Assembly: GCF_011516885.1 (NCBI RefSeq)
Contig: NZ_WOTD01000010.1
Span: 19,051 to 83,050, forward strand
Source: Acetobacter lambici
GTDB taxonomy: Bacteria > Pseudomonadota > Alphaproteobacteria > Acetobacterales > Acetobacteraceae
DNA length: 64,000 nt
Direction: 5' to 3'
In this document: piece after piece, positions 46,069 to 55,856 of the stretch
How the letters are laid out: each line of letters starts with the position of its first letter
Position numbering within the stretch: position 1 is the stretch's first letter
Translations under genes and position numbers: made by a program
The notes under the pieces: generated by a model
The model's input: the letters and a program-made list of their open reading frames with translations, nothing else
What the model was told of the DNA's origin: nothing
Databases searched by the model: none

Positions 46069-48762
46069 TCAGGCAGCTTTCGTCATCCCTCGCAAGACGT
46101 ACTGAAGGATGCCACCATGCCTGTAATACTCTACCTCGTCCAGAGTATCGACCCGGCAAAGCAGCGGTACTTCCTGCTTGGAACCGTCATTTCTTGTAAT
46201 TGTCATAATCACGTCCATACGGGGCGTGAGTTTGTCAATTCCGGAAATGCTGATCACTTCATCCCCCTTCAGACCAAGGGTCTGACGGGTTGTGCCTTCC
46301 TTGAACAGCAGCGGCAGAACGCCCATGCCCACAAGGTTGGAACGGTGGATACGTTCAAAGCTTTCCGCGATCACGGCCTTAACACCCAGCAGCAGGGTGC
46401 CTTTGGCAGCCCAGTCGCGCGAGGAGCCCATGCCGTATTCCTTGCCACCGAATACAACCAGCGGCACGCCCGCTTCCTTGTATTCCATGGCCACGTCATA
46501 GATCGCGCCTTCCTTGCCATCGGGGTAATGCTTGGAATAGCCACCCTCGGTCCCCGGCACCATTTCGTTCTTGATGCGGATGTTGGCGAACGTGCCACGG
46601 ACCATGACCCGGTCATTCCCACGCCGTGAGCCGTAGGAGTTGAAGTCCTTGGCTTCCACGCCGTGTTCCATCAGGTAGCGGCCAGCGGGGCTGTCCTTTT
46701 TAATGGAGCCAGCGGGGGAGATATGGTCGGTGGTGATGTTGTCACCCAGCAGGGCCAGAATACGCGCACCGGAAATATTGCCCGGAGCCGTAGGTTCGAC
46801 CGCCATGTTCTTGAAGTACGGCGGGTCCTGCACGTAGGTGGACTTGGGGTCCCACTTGTAGGTTTCGGACCCGGTCGCAACCTTGAGGCCCTGCCATTCC
46901 TTGGTGCCTTTGCCGACGTTGGCATAGCGCTTGATAAACTCTTCACGCGTGATGGAAGAGGCGATCAGGTCGGCAATTTCCTTGTTGGAAGGCCAGATGT
47001 CCTTCAGGTACACCGGCTTGCCATCCTTGGAGGTACCAAGCTGCGCGGTCGTGATGTCCTCGCGCATGGTGCCCAGCAGGGAGTAAGCAACCACCAGCGG
47101 CGGGCTGGCAAGGTAGTTGGCGCGCACGTTGGGGGAAATACGACCCTCAAAGTTACGGTTGCCAGACAGGACGGAAACAGCAACCAGGTTGTTGTTTTCA
47201 ATCGCGTCCACAATGTTGCCGGGCAGCGGGCCGGAGTTACCAATGCAGGTGGTGCAGCCGTAACCAACCGTGTTGAAGCCCATGGCGTCCAGGTCTTCGG
47301 TCAGTTTGGAACGGTTGAGGTAGTCGGTCACAACCAGCGAGCCGGGTGCGAGCGAGGTCTTGACCCAAGGCTTGGGGGTCAGGCCCAGAGCGCGCGCCTT
47401 GCGGGCCACCAGACCAGCAGCAATCAGCACCGCCGGGTTGGAGGTGTTGGTGCACGACGTAATGGCCGCAATCACCACATCGCCACTGCCCAGCTCGTAA
47501 TTGGTGCCAGCGACCGGAACCTTTTTATTGGCTTCGGCTGCGGGAACACCCAGCGAGGAGGTCAGTTCTTTTTCAAACGCGGTGGTGGCGTTCTTGAGTT
47601 CCACGCGGTCCTGCGGGCGCTTGGGGCCAGCAAGGGAGGGCACAACCGTGCTCAGGTCCAGCTCCAGCACGTCCGTAAACACGGGTTCGGGCGTTTTTGC
47701 GGTGCGGAACATATCCTGTGCGACCAGGTATTCCTTAACCAGCTTAATGCGGTGTTCGTCGCGGCCGGTCTGGCGCAGGAAGTCCAGCGTCAGCTCATCC
47801 ACGGGGAAGAAGCCGCAGGTTGCACCATATTCCGGAGCCATGTTGGCAATGGTGGCGCGGTCGGCAACGGGCAGGTGGTCAAGGGCTGGGCCAAAGAATT
47901 CCACAAACTTGCCAACAACGCCCTTCTTGCGGAGCATCTGCGTTACGGTCAGCACCAGATCGGTGGCCGTGGCCCCTTCTGGCAGCTTGCCGATCAGCTT
48001 GAAGCCGATCACGTCGGGGATGAGCATGGCAATGGGCTGGCCAAGCATGGCGGCTTCGGCTTCGATCCCGCCAACACCCCAGCCCAGAACGCCCAGACCG
48101 TTGATCATGGTCGTGTGGCTGTCCGTGCCGTACAGCGAATCGGGGTACACATAGTCCTTGCCACCCACGTTGGCGGTCCATGCCACCTGCGCGATGTATT
48201 CAAGGTTCACCTGATGGCAGATACCCGTATCAGGCGGCACCACGGAGAAGTTCTCGAATGCTTCCTGACCCCAGCGCAGGAAGGCATAGCGTTCCGCATT
48301 ACGTTCGAATTCGAGGGTAATGTTTTCCTGCAGGGCTTCGTCCGTCCCGGCAAAGTCCACCATCACGGAGTGGTCGATCACAAGGTTGACCGGCACCAGC
48401 GGGTTGACCTTCTGCGGGTCGCCCTTGAGGTTGACAATGCCGTCGCGCATGGCGGCAAGGTCGACCACCCCGGGAACACCCGTGAAATCCTGCATGAGAA
48501 TACGTGAAGGCTTGAAGGGCACTTCCTTGCTGCTGCAGCCTTTGGGCAGCCAGCCAGCAATGGACTTGGCGTCTTCCACGCTGTAGGAGCGCGCATCTTC
48601 AAACCGAAGAATGTTCTCCAGCAGAACCTTGAGCGAAACCGGCAGGCGGCTTACGTCGCCAATGGTTTTTGCCGCTTCGGGAATGGAAAAATAGTGGTAG
48701 GTCTTGCCGTCAACCTCAAGGGTGCGGCCTGTTTTGAGTGAGTCGTGGCCAACCGATTTCAT
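46069..48762 (-). CDS. acnA: Aconitate hydratase A
   Basis: 897 residues from the ATG with GGAG nine bases upstream. Cluster cysteines lie in '[15 protein letters not shown]' (about 435) and '[15 protein letters not shown]' (about 500). '[18 protein letters not shown]' (about 92) and '[11 protein letters not shown]' (about 780) complete the active site. It isomerises citrate to isocitrate in the TCA cycle. It is a single gene with its own terminator, divergent from ccmA. Confidence 0.98.
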   Translation of the reverse strand: MKSVGHDSLKTGRTLEVDGKTYHYFSIPEAAKTIGDVSRLPVSLKVLLENILRFEDARSYSVEDAKSIAGWLPKGCSSKEVPFKPSRILMQDFTGVPGVVDLAAMRDGIVNLKGDPQKVNPLVPVNLVIDHSVMVDFAGTDEALQENITLEFERNAERYAFLRWGQEAFENFSVVPPDTGICHQVNLEYIAQVAWTANVGGKDYVYPDSLYGTDSHTTMINGLGVLGWGVGGIEAEAAMLGQPIAMLIPDVIGFKLIGKLPEGATATDLVLTVTQMLRKKGVVGKFVEFFGPALDHLPVADRATIANMAPEYGATCGFFPVDELTLDFLRQTGRDEHRIKLVKEYLVAQDMFRTAKTPEPVFTDVLELDLSTVVPSLAGPKRPQDRVELKNATTAFEKELTSSLGVPAAEANKKVPVAGTNYELGSGDVVIAAITSCTNTSNPAVLIAAGLVARKARALGLTPKPWVKTSLAPGSLVVTDYLNRSKLTEDLDAMGFNTVGYGCTTCIGNSGPLPGNIVDAIENNNLVAVSVLSGNRNFEGRISPNVRANYLASPPLVVAYSLLGTMREDITTAQLGTSKDGKPVYLKDIWPSNKEIADLIASSITREEFIKRYANVGKGTKEWQGLKVATGSETYKWDPKSTYVQDPPYFKNMAVEPTAPGNISGARILALLGDNITTDHISPAGSIKKDSPAGRYLMEHGVEAKDFNSYGSRRGNDRVMVRGTFANIRIKNEMVPGTEGGYSKHYPDGKEGAIYDVAMEYKEAGVPLVVFGGKEYGMGSSRDWAAKGTLLLGVKAVIAESFERIHRSNLVGMGVLPLLFKEGTTRQTLGLKGDEVISISGIDKLTPRMDVIMTITRNDGSKQEVPLLCRVDTLDEVEYYRHGGILQYVLRGMTKAA

Positions 48763-49002
48763 CGTCGCTTTCTCCCCGATCACAGCCGATGGCTGGTGAT
48801 GCGTTCAGGACACCGTTGTGTTCCGTATTGTTCCGCACGGCGCTGCGTGCGTGTCCGCTCTTCGGACAACCGGCTTGATATCCCGTTGGGGCTAGAACAT
48901 ACCGGCACGGATAAAAGGCACAAGCGGGGGAGTGACCACGACCGCGCGAGCAATCCCGCTTTTTGTGTGATTACGGTAACAAAAAGGAGAAGTCCCATCT
49001 CC

Positions 49003-49701
49003 GTGAGCCAGTCTGACCCCCGTGCCAAAGCCCCCTCCGGCACGCCCGCGCCCACCAATGCAGCACTGATGGCGGACAACCTGTGCGTTTTTCGCGGGGA
49101 CCGTCTGGTGCTTGACGGCGTAAGCCTGCACCTGCACGCGGGTGATGCCATGTTGCTGACCGGCCCCAATGGGGCAGGCAAATCCACCCTGCTGCGTGTG
49201 CTGGCCGGGTTGCGCAAACCGGATTCGGGGCAACTGACATGGAATGGGCAATCAATTTTTGAGGACCCCGCCGCCCATGCGGAGCGCGTGGCCTATATCG
49301 GCCACCAAGATGCGCTTAAACCCGGCCTGAGTGTGGCCGAAAACCTGCACCTGTTCACCCGCCCCGGCGCACGCATGGCCGACGCACTGGAGGCCATGGA
49401 CCTGCTCCCCCTTGCCAACCTGCCCGCGCGCCTGCTGTCCGCTGGGCAAAAGCGGCGCACAGCCCTTGCCCGCGTGCTGCTGGCGGAAGCCCCGCTCTGG
49501 CTGCTGGACGAGCCGAGTCTGGGGCTGGATTCGGCGGCCATAACCCTGCTGGGCCACGCCATGGCGGCCCACCGGGCGCGCGGCGGCATCCTGATCGCCA
49601 CAACCCATGTGCCCCTGCCGCTGGACAACACCTGTGCGCTGGACCTGCCCGGAGCCACCGACCCACGGCCCTTTGGCGCGTTTGAGGGAGACTACGCATG
49701 A
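49003..49701 (+). CDS. ccmA: Heme exporter ATP-binding protein CcmA
   Basis: 232 residues from a GTG with AAGGAGA twelve bases upstream; the longer frame upstream reads like promoter sequence. ABC domain: Walker A '[18 protein letters not shown]', signature 'LSAGQKRRTALARVLL' (the S-A-G-Q variant usual in CcmA) and Walker B 'LWLLDEPSLGLD'. With CcmB it forms the part of the cytochrome c maturation system that releases holo-CcmE. It overlaps ccmB by four bases. The 240 bases upstream (48763-49002) are the divergent promoter with acnA. Confidence 0.93.
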   Translation: MSQSDPRAKAPSGTPAPTNAALMADNLCVFRGDRLVLDGVSLHLHAGDAMLLTGPNGAGKSTLLRVLAGLRKPDSGQLTWNGQSIFEDPAAHAERVAYIGHQDALKPGLSVAENLHLFTRPGARMADALEAMDLLPLANLPARLLSAGQKRRTALARVLLAEAPLWLLDEPSLGLDSAAITLLGHAMAAHRARGGILIATTHVPLPLDNTCALDLPGATDPRPFGAFEGDYA

Positions 49702-50366
49702 ACCGGCTGTTCTGGGGCATTGTCATGCGCGACCTGCGGCTGGCCCTGCGCCACGGAGCGGATACGCTGGGTGCCGTGCTGTTTTTTGTAGTGACCGCAA
49801 CGCTATTCCCGCTTGCCCTTGGTCCCTCGCCCGAGCTTTTGCGCCACATGGCGCCGGGCATTATCTGGGTTTGCGCCCTGCTGGCCGCCCTTTTGCCACT
49901 GGACCGGCTGTTTGGCGCGGAGCTGGAGGATGGCTCGCTCGACCAGCTCCTTCTGCTTGGTCTGCCGCCTGCACTGGTGGCGCTGGCCAAAATAACCGCT
50001 CACTGGCTCACAACAGGTGTGCCGCTCCTGCTGGCCGCCGTGCCGCTGGCCGTTATGCTGGGCCTGCCCTCCTCCGCATTGCCCGTGCTGCTGGGGGGGC
50101 TGTTTTTGGGGTCGGTCGTGCTCTCCCTTATCGGGGGGATGGGGGCCTCCATTGTACTGGGGGCACGGCGGGGCGGAGTACTGCTGCCTTTGCTGACCCT
50201 GCCTTTGGCCACACCTGCCCTTATTTTTGGCGCAGCCGCCATAGACGCCGCCTCCAACGGTCTGCCATGGCAACCCGACCTTGAACTGCTGGGCGCGTTT
50301 GTTGCGGGCACGCTCCCACTCTGCCCCCTTGCCGCAGGGGCCGGGCTACGGGCGGCGGCGGAATAA
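49698..50366 (+). CDS. ccmB: Heme exporter protein CcmB
   Basis: 222 residues with six predicted membrane helices and the CcmB opening 'FWGIVMRDLRLALRHGADTL', then 'LDRLFGAELEDGSLDQLLLL' (the conserved E-x-x-x-x-L-D-x-L loop). It is the membrane partner of CcmA. ccmC, D and E, which often follow, are absent: a strong terminator comes next. Confidence 0.93.
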   Translation: MNRLFWGIVMRDLRLALRHGADTLGAVLFFVVTATLFPLALGPSPELLRHMAPGIIWVCALLAALLPLDRLFGAELEDGSLDQLLLLGLPPALVALAKITAHWLTTGVPLLLAAVPLAVMLGLPSSALPVLLGGLFLGSVVLSLIGGMGASIVLGARRGGVLLPLLTLPLATPALIFGAAAIDAASNGLPWQPDLELLGAFVAGTLPLCPLAAGAGLRAAAE

Positions 50367-50379
50367 CAGCGCACACCAC

Positions 50380-50420
50380 AAAAAAGGGGCGGGGCCACAT
50401 ATGGCCACCGCCCCTTTTTT
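50380..50420. terminator. Bidirectional terminator after ccmB
   Basis: GGGGCGG (50386-50392) and CCGCCCC (50408-50414) around an inner GGCCA/TGGCC pairing, with A-run before and six T after. Confidence 0.9.
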
Positions 50421-50460
50421 GTAGCCCAACCCGGCAGATATGCCGGGCCAGCCTGTCGGC

Positions 50461-51210
50461 TTATTTGGCCGGAGCCGCTGCGGGGGCAGCCGCTGCCGGG
50501 GCGGAAGCCGCCTTGGCGTTTGTTGCCGCTGCATTGGACACGGCCTGAATATCGACCGAGGCATAACGCACGGCTTCCTGCGCATCACGTAGGGCTTCGC
50601 TGGCCTTGTAGGGGTCTTTGCCAATCAGCTTGGCGGCACGGTTTACGTCCTGCGCAACCTGATCCAGCGGCACGGCGGCAATAACATAGTCCGCATCCAC
50701 GCTGGTCACGCGCAGCACTTCAGCCGCACGGGCGGGATTGCCGGATTTGAGGTGCCGGTTGGCAGCCGCCACAACAGCGGTTTTTTCCGGTGTTTCCTCA
50801 GCATTGGCGTTCAGCACCAGTTCGCCATCAATCGGCAGCCATGCCACCTGCTGCGTTGTGGGCGCATTGGGGCGGGGGCGGGACTGGCCGGTTTTGCTCG
50901 GCATCAGTTCGGCGGCGGCCTTCTGGAAGGCGGTGTTGTCCGAGCGGGCCGTAGCCAGTGCCTGCTGGGCATTGGCGATCAGCGCCTTGGCCCCGGCCAG
51001 ATCACCATCAAAAATAGCGTTGCGTGCGAGGGACAGATATTCGAACGCCATGCTGCCATCATCGGAAAGACGGCTGAAATCCTGCGTGGCCGCGGACTGC
51101 GCAACCGTGTTGGACGTGGCGGCACCCGTTGGTGCCTGCTGTGCATACAAAGGTGTTGCAGCAGCCGTTGCCACCAGAACCGTACCCAGCAGCATACCCA
51201 TTCGTGTCAT
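50461..51210 (-). CDS. YfdX family secreted protein
   Basis: 249 residues. Signal peptide 'GMLLGTVLVATAAATPLYAQ' then a YfdX-like helical domain: 'DDGSMAFEYLSLARNAIFDG' (about 50), 'AKALIANAQQALATARSDN' and 'HLKSGNPARAAEVLRVTSVD'. The tail is Ala/Pro-rich. In enterobacteria YfdX is linked to acid and multidrug stress and chaperone-like activity, which would suit an acid-producing host, but that role is not shown here. AGGGAG precedes the start. It is a single gene. Confidence 0.85.
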   Translation of the reverse strand: MTRMGMLLGTVLVATAAATPLYAQQAPTGAATSNTVAQSAATQDFSRLSDDGSMAFEYLSLARNAIFDGDLAGAKALIANAQQALATARSDNTAFQKAAAELMPSKTGQSRPRPNAPTTQQVAWLPIDGELVLNANAEETPEKTAVVAAANRHLKSGNPARAAEVLRVTSVDADYVIAAVPLDQVAQDVNRAAKLIGKDPYKASEALRDAQEAVRYASVDIQAVSNAAATNAKAASAPAAAAPAAAPAK

Positions 51211-51340
51211 GATAACTCCCTTTACCCAAGCCCCGGATCGTGGAGCCTGTGTCTGGAGCGATTGTTAAGCGCATCGGCCGAACTGCAAAGGGCTGCACGC
51301 ACAATACAGGGCTGCCTTTATGGCAAGGGGAGAGCGGAAA

Positions 51341-51388
51341 ACAAAAAACCCCCATCCACGGGGGCCAGAACAGGCCGGTGGATGGGGG
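51341..51388 (-). terminator. Terminator of the ornithine decarboxylase gene
   Basis: CCCCCATCCAC (51349-51359) pairs with GTGGATGGGGG (51378-51388); six T follow on the minus strand. It lies 57 bases after the stop. Confidence 0.9.
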
Positions 51389-51444
51389 GTAAACCGTTCG
51401 CAAACCAAGCCGTGGAGTGGAACACACCCCACGGCGGAGTCAGG

Positions 51445-52575
51445 TCAGATGTAGTGCTCGCTCAGCGGCGCAAAGCCGTTAAAGCGGGTCGAGCAGTAGG
51501 TGGAGACATAAGCCCCCGTGCCCAGCAGATCGACCAGTTCGCCCGAGCACAGGTCGAGCGGCAGATCGTAGTGGGTTTTTTCGTACAGAATATCCGCACC
51601 ATCACAGGTCGGGCCAGCCAGTGCGACCGGCCCCGTGGGGGACCCATCACGCGCGGTACGGATGGCATAGCGAATGGATTCGCCCTCCGTTTCCGCCAGA
51701 CCGCCAAAGCGCCCGATGTCCAGATAAACCCAGCGCGGCCCGTCCTGCCGACCGCGAGCGCTGACCAGCACCACCTCGGTATGCACAACGCCTGCCTCGC
51801 CCACAATAAAGCGGCCCGGCTCAACCAGCATTTCCGGCAACGCATTGCCAAAATGCTCGGTCATGGCGCGGCAGATGGCCCCTGCAAAATGGTCGATCTC
51901 GGGCACATCCTCGCGGTAGCGGATGGGGAAGCCCCCGCCCAGATTGATCATGCGCAGGTCCAGCCCGGCATCGCTCAGGTCCGTAAACAGGCTGGCTACG
52001 CGGGCAATGGCGGCTTCGTACGCCTCGGCCGAGAGCTGCTGGCTGCCAACGTGGAAGGACAGACCATACGGGTCCAGCCCCAGAGCACGGGCCTCCAGCA
52101 TAAGGTCACGCGCGGATTCGACCGTGGTGCCAAACTTGCGTGAGAGCGGCCATTCCGCATCGTAATTATCCACCAGCAGGCGGCAATACACACGGCTGCC
52201 CGGCGCGTGCTGGGCAATTTTTTCCAGCTCCTCGCGGCAGTCGAACACGAACATGCGCACGCCAGCCTTGTAGGCGGCCTGAATGGCAGACACTTTTTTG
52301 ACCGTGTTGCCAAAGGAAATGGCTTCGGGGTCGGCCCCTGCCTCCAGGCAGAGGGAGACCTCCTCCCACGATGCCGCGTCAAAGCAGGAGCCAAGCCCGA
52401 CCAGACGGGTCAGGATGGGCATGGCCGGGTTGGCCTTGACGGCATAGTAAATGCGCGCGAGCGGCAGGGCTTTGCCCAGTGCGCGGTAACGGGCTTCCAC
52501 CTGATCGACATCAACGACAAGGCAGGGCGTTGCCGGCTTTTGCTCGGCAAGAAAACGGGTGATTTTGGGATTCAT
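51445..52575 (-). CDS. Ornithine/lysine decarboxylase, PLP fold III type
   Basis: 376 residues of the eukaryotic-type (alanine racemase fold) decarboxylases. The PLP lysine is in 'YYAVKANPAMPIL' (about 48), with 'SFHVGSQQ' (His about 193), 'NLGGGFPIRY' and the active-site cysteine in 'GPTCDGADIL' (about 320). It makes putrescine from ornithine, or cadaverine from lysine; substrate choice cannot be read with certainty. The start follows GGGGGAG. A leader of more than 400 bases with candidate regulatory structure lies upstream. Confidence 0.93.
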   Translation of the reverse strand: MNPKITRFLAEQKPATPCLVVDVDQVEARYRALGKALPLARIYYAVKANPAMPILTRLVGLGSCFDAASWEEVSLCLEAGADPEAISFGNTVKKVSAIQAAYKAGVRMFVFDCREELEKIAQHAPGSRVYCRLLVDNYDAEWPLSRKFGTTVESARDLMLEARALGLDPYGLSFHVGSQQLSAEAYEAAIARVASLFTDLSDAGLDLRMINLGGGFPIRYREDVPEIDHFAGAICRAMTEHFGNALPEMLVEPGRFIVGEAGVVHTEVVLVSARGRQDGPRWVYLDIGRFGGLAETEGESIRYAIRTARDGSPTGPVALAGPTCDGADILYEKTHYDLPLDLCSGELVDLLGTGAYVSTYCSTRFNGFAPLSEHYI

Positions 52576-53023
52576 ATCCCCACTCCCCCAAGTTCAGGCT
52601 CCCCCGCCTGTACAGCGGAGAAGGACGTTGCGAAACGGTCTAACGGACCAGCGAAAGGCAGACCCACAAAGGAGTCCCGATTGGCCAGAACGCTTGACGT
52701 CGTTGCGTAACCTCAGAGGGCCAGTGGCACGTGCGTTGCTGCGTAGGGGCGTGGATATGCGACCAAACCGACACAAGCGCAAGTAAAAAATCCATATAAA
52801 ACAAAAAAACTTGGCACGTGCCCCCAACCCCCGATAAGACTTGAAAATATTACGGTTGCTTCACGCTTTACCCCTGCTTTTTCACGCAAAGTCTTTGTGC
52901 GCCCCATTGTGAAGTAGACCCTACCAGACTCCACCCGGCCCCACAGGCCGACCATGGCGCGCACGTGGAGCGTCCGATGCCGCAAATCGGGCCAGACCAC
53001 AGATCAAGGATTTTTCTGAATTC
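52576..53023 (-). promoter_or_regulatory. Long leader of the ornithine decarboxylase gene, shared with the yihY promoter
   Basis: 448 bases without a recognised gene. On the minus strand it has a 51-codon open frame (52640-52795, starting MDFLLALVSVW). It also has two copies of GCACGTGCCA (52725-52734 and 52812-52821), each self-complementary, with the upstream one followed by seven T. The location matches the alphaproteobacterial 'speF' leader family upstream of ornithine decarboxylase genes (established knowledge), but identity was not tested. The part near 52900-53023 must also hold the yihY promoter. Confidence 0.45.
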
Positions 53024-54064
53024 ATGCAGGCTCTCTGGCAGTCGGACCGTTCTCCGCTCACCCACCATTCCGGGCATCCAGCACCCGTGCAGACCGCCAA
53101 GCTGCGCTTTGCAAGCCCATGGGCCATGAGCCGCAAGGACTGGCGGACCATTGTGTCCAACACATTCAAAAACCTTGTGTTCGGCCCCACAACGCTGGTG
53201 GCAGCGGGGTGCGCGTTCTATACCACCCTCTCGCTGTTCCCTGCCATTAGCGCCATGATCTCCATTTACGGTCTGGCGTTTGACGTGCAGACCGTGGCCC
53301 CGCAGATGGATATCCTGCGTAACCTGCTCCCCCCCAGCGCGTTCAACCTGCTCTATGACCGGGTGCAGACACTGGTGGCCGAACCCCCTTCATCCCTGAC
53401 CATGAACCTGATCATCTCGCTCACGGTCGCACTCTGGTCAGCCTCTGCTGCCACACGGTCCATCCTGTCGGCCCTGAATATTGCCTACAACACGCGGGAG
53501 AACCGGAATTTTCTGGTGTTTCAGGCCACCGCCTTCGCCATGACCCTGTCTGGCATTCTTGGCGCGGTGCTTACGCTGGCGCTGCTGGTGGCCATGCCGC
53601 TGTTTTTAACGCTGCCCGCCATTTTGCATATTCCCACTCCCCCCGGCTCCATTGAGTTCATGGCGCGATGGAGTGGGCCTGTGGTCATGTTTACTTTTGA
53701 AACACTGGCCCTGTCGGCCCTGTACCGCTTTGGGCCGGACCGCAAGCGGCATACGCAGTGGCGCTGGGTGCTGCCCGGCGCCCTGACCTCCACCATTACG
53801 TGGATTATGGCATCCCTCGGGTTTTCGTACTACGTGGCGCATCTGGCCAGCTACAATGCGACCTACGGACCACTGGGCGCGTTTATTGCGATCATGATGT
53901 GGTTTTTTGTGACCGCATGGGTGGTGCTGATGGGGGCGGAACTCAACGCCCAGATGGAAGGCTATGCGCTGGGGCTTATTCACCCACCCGAGACCGATTC
54001 CATGCTGGCCAGCAAACCCGCCACACCAACGGACTGCCCACAGGCACCCGGTACGGACCTGTAA
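53024..54064 (+). CDS. YihY/BrkB family inner-membrane protein
   Basis: 346 residues. About six membrane helices in the YihY pattern: 'ILVAAGCAFYTTLSLFPAIS'-type first helix, 'LWSASAATRSILSALNIAY', then 'YGPLGAFIAIMMWFFVTAWVVLMGAELNAQME' near the end (residues about 285-316). The first 35 residues may be dispensable (MSRKDW is an internal start). The family was once called ribonuclease BN, wrongly; its function is unsettled. It is a single gene. Confidence 0.9.
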   Translation: MQALWQSDRSPLTHHSGHPAPVQTAKLRFASPWAMSRKDWRTIVSNTFKNLVFGPTTLVAAGCAFYTTLSLFPAISAMISIYGLAFDVQTVAPQMDILRNLLPPSAFNLLYDRVQTLVAEPPSSLTMNLIISLTVALWSASAATRSILSALNIAYNTRENRNFLVFQATAFAMTLSGILGAVLTLALLVAMPLFLTLPAILHIPTPPGSIEFMARWSGPVVMFTFETLALSALYRFGPDRKRHTQWRWVLPGALTSTITWIMASLGFSYYVAHLASYNATYGPLGAFIAIMMWFFVTAWVVLMGAELNAQMEGYALGLIHPPETDSMLASKPATPTDCPQAPGTDL

Positions 54065-54096
54065 GCTCCGTACCATTCCTTAATAGACTTGTGGCG

Positions 54097-54699
54097 TTAG
54101 GGGTGGCCGAAGCGCTTGCGCTGGAGGTGCAGCGGGCGGCCACGCTTGCCTGATGGCTGCTTGGGTGGCGCGGTCAGGCCGGGGGCTGTGCCCACTTCGG
54201 GGGCGGCAGCCACTTCCTCTGGCGTTGCGGCCTGTACGCTTACGTGGGCAACGCCTGCATGCAGCATGCCAATCTGGGCGGCGGCTGCCTGCGACAGATC
54301 AATAATCCGCCCACGGCTGTATGGTCCACGGTCATTAACCGTGACCACAACAGAACGGCCGGTTTCTTCCGATGTTACGAGCAGCTTGCTGCCAAGGGGG
54401 GCCGTGGGGTGAGCGGCCGTCAGGCGGTTCTTGTCAAACCGTGCGCCGGAGGATGTGCGCCGCAGGTGCTGGCGTGCGCCATACCAGCTTGCCATCCCTT
54501 TTTGGGAGACCTCACGACCGGAAACAGAGCCAGCATCGGCCACATCCTGCGCGTCACGCGCGGCGAGGGCTTTTTGCACGGATTCGGTCCATGCAGTGCC
54601 ACCCGACGCATCCGCCGCAGCCGCATGGGCCACCGGGAGCGCGAACAGAGAGGTTGTGACAAACACACTTCCAAGAAGTGCCCGGCGCAGGGCTGACAT
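54097..54699 (-). CDS. rlpA: RlpA-type lytic transglycosylase/lipoprotein-like protein
   Basis: 200 residues. A signal peptide ('LLGSVFVTTSLFALPVAHA') is followed by a double-psi beta-barrel: 'GMASWYGARQHLRRTSSGARFD', 'LTAAHPTAPLGSKLLVT', 'VTVNDRGPYSRGRIIDLSQAAA', which carries the conserved Asp of RlpA. There is no lipobox cysteine and no C-terminal SPOR domain, so it is a short secreted form. It cleaves or binds naked glycan strands at the septum or envelope. The last 50 residues are Pro/Lys/Arg-rich. Confidence 0.9.
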   Translation of the reverse strand: MSALRRALLGSVFVTTSLFALPVAHAAAADASGGTAWTESVQKALAARDAQDVADAGSVSGREVSQKGMASWYGARQHLRRTSSGARFDKNRLTAAHPTAPLGSKLLVTSEETGRSVVVTVNDRGPYSRGRIIDLSQAAAAQIGMLHAGVAHVSVQAATPEEVAAAPEVGTAPGLTAPPKQPSGKRGRPLHLQRKRFGHP

Positions 54700-54942
54700 C
54701 CGCCTGTTAACTCCATTTCCGTGATAGACCGTTCCTTAATGGTCGCTTTAGCTACCCCAAGGCAACCTTTTTCGGCGTGCAACAGGGGCAGCAAGCCCCG
54801 TATCGCCCGCCCACGTGGCAAAAATATGACGCTCCGCGCAGGCCCTGCATAAGGCAAAAAGCGCGATCGGGGGGCATGGCCCCACTTTTCGTGCCGCTTT
54901 CTCTTGGATACGCGGGCGCATCGTGCTACGGCCCCGTCTGTC

Positions 54943-55398
54943 ATGGAAAGACCTCTCATTGCTGTCCTGAACGGCCCCAACCTGAACATGCTTGGCCAGC
55001 GCCAGCCCGAAGTATACGGGCGGGCAACGCTGGACGACGTGGAACAGCTGTGCCTACAGACCGCCGAAAAGCTTGGACTGGCAATAGACTTCCGCCAGAC
55101 CAATATTGAAGGCGAGCTGATCTCCTGGGTGCAGGAGTGCCGCAAACGGGCCAAAGGCATTATTATCAATCCCGCAGGCTATACCCATACCTCCATCGCT
55201 CTGCTGGATGCACTACTGGCTACGGACCTGCCGGTAATTGAGGTCCATATCTCCAACATTCACCGCCGCGAGCCATTCCGCCACCACTCCTACGTTTCGC
55301 GCGCCGCTACCGGCGTTATCTGCGGGCTGGGCGTTGGCGGGTATTCTCTGGCCTTGCAGGCAATGACTGATCTTATTCTGGATGAGGATGACCAATGA
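54943..55398 (+). CDS. aroQ: 3-dehydroquinate dehydratase, type II
   Basis: 151 residues from the ATG (a TTG thirteen codons upstream is in frame). The type II signature '[19 protein letters not shown]' starts at residue 6; the catalytic Tyr follows, with '[18 protein letters not shown]' and the His in '[20 protein letters not shown]'. It dehydrates 3-dehydroquinate in the shikimate pathway. Its stop overlaps the accB start by four bases; aroQ-accB-accC is a common arrangement. Confidence 0.96.
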   Translation: MERPLIAVLNGPNLNMLGQRQPEVYGRATLDDVEQLCLQTAEKLGLAIDFRQTNIEGELISWVQECRKRAKGIIINPAGYTHTSIALLDALLATDLPVIEVHISNIHRREPFRHHSYVSRAATGVICGLGVGGYSLALQAMTDLILDEDDQ

Positions 55399-55856
55399 GC
55401 GGACTGCTCGTGGACGCGGATGCCATTCGGGCTCTGGCCGAAATTCTGACTGAAACCGGACTGACCGAAATTGAGGTGTCTGAAAAAGACCGCCGCATTC
55501 GCGTGGCCCGTGCCCCTGCCACCGTGCAGGCCGCAGCCCCCGCACCGGTCGCTCCTGTAGCCCCCGTGGCCGCAGCCCCCGCCGTGGTGGAAAGTGCCGC
55601 CCCGGTTGACCTGTCCCGCCATCCGGGTGCGGTCCCCAGCCCCATGGTTGGCGTGGCTTACCTGACGCCCGACCCGTCCTCCCCTCCATTTGCGAGCGAA
55701 GGGCAGATCGTGACCGCAGGGCAGATCCTGATGCTGATTGAAGCGATGAAGACCTTCAACCAGATCAAGGCGCCCAAGGGCGGCACGCTCAAGGCCATTC
55801 TGGTAGCCTCGGGCGACCCGGTCGAATTTGGCCAGCCACTTGCCATTATCGAGTAA
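55395..55856 (+). CDS. accB: Biotin carboxyl carrier protein of acetyl-CoA carboxylase
   Basis: 153 residues. A short N-terminal helical part is followed by an Ala/Pro/Val-rich flexible linker (about 38-75) and a biotinyl domain with the lysine in '[19 protein letters not shown]' (about 118). It carries biotin between biotin carboxylase and carboxyltransferase in fatty acid synthesis. The stop and accC start overlap as TAATG. Confidence 0.97.
   Translation: MSGLLVDADAIRALAEILTETGLTEIEVSEKDRRIRVARAPATVQAAAPAPVAPVAPVAAAPAVVESAAPVDLSRHPGAVPSPMVGVAYLTPDPSSPPFASEGQIVTAGQILMLIEAMKTFNQIKAPKGGTLKAILVASGDPVEFGQPLAIIE

Noticed and set aside
46663..48507. Plus-strand open frame of 614 codons opposite acnA
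   Set aside because: Shadow frame; aconitase is complete on the other strand.
48745..49002. Longer N-terminus for CcmA (318 residues)
   Set aside because: The extra 86 residues are Arg/Cys-rich and not ABC-like, and overlap the acnA promoter; the GTG at 49003 has a ribosome site.
55740..55770. Altered biotin site in AccB (AMKT instead of AMKM)
   Set aside because: Thr after the biotinyl lysine is common in alphaproteobacterial AccB; not a defect.
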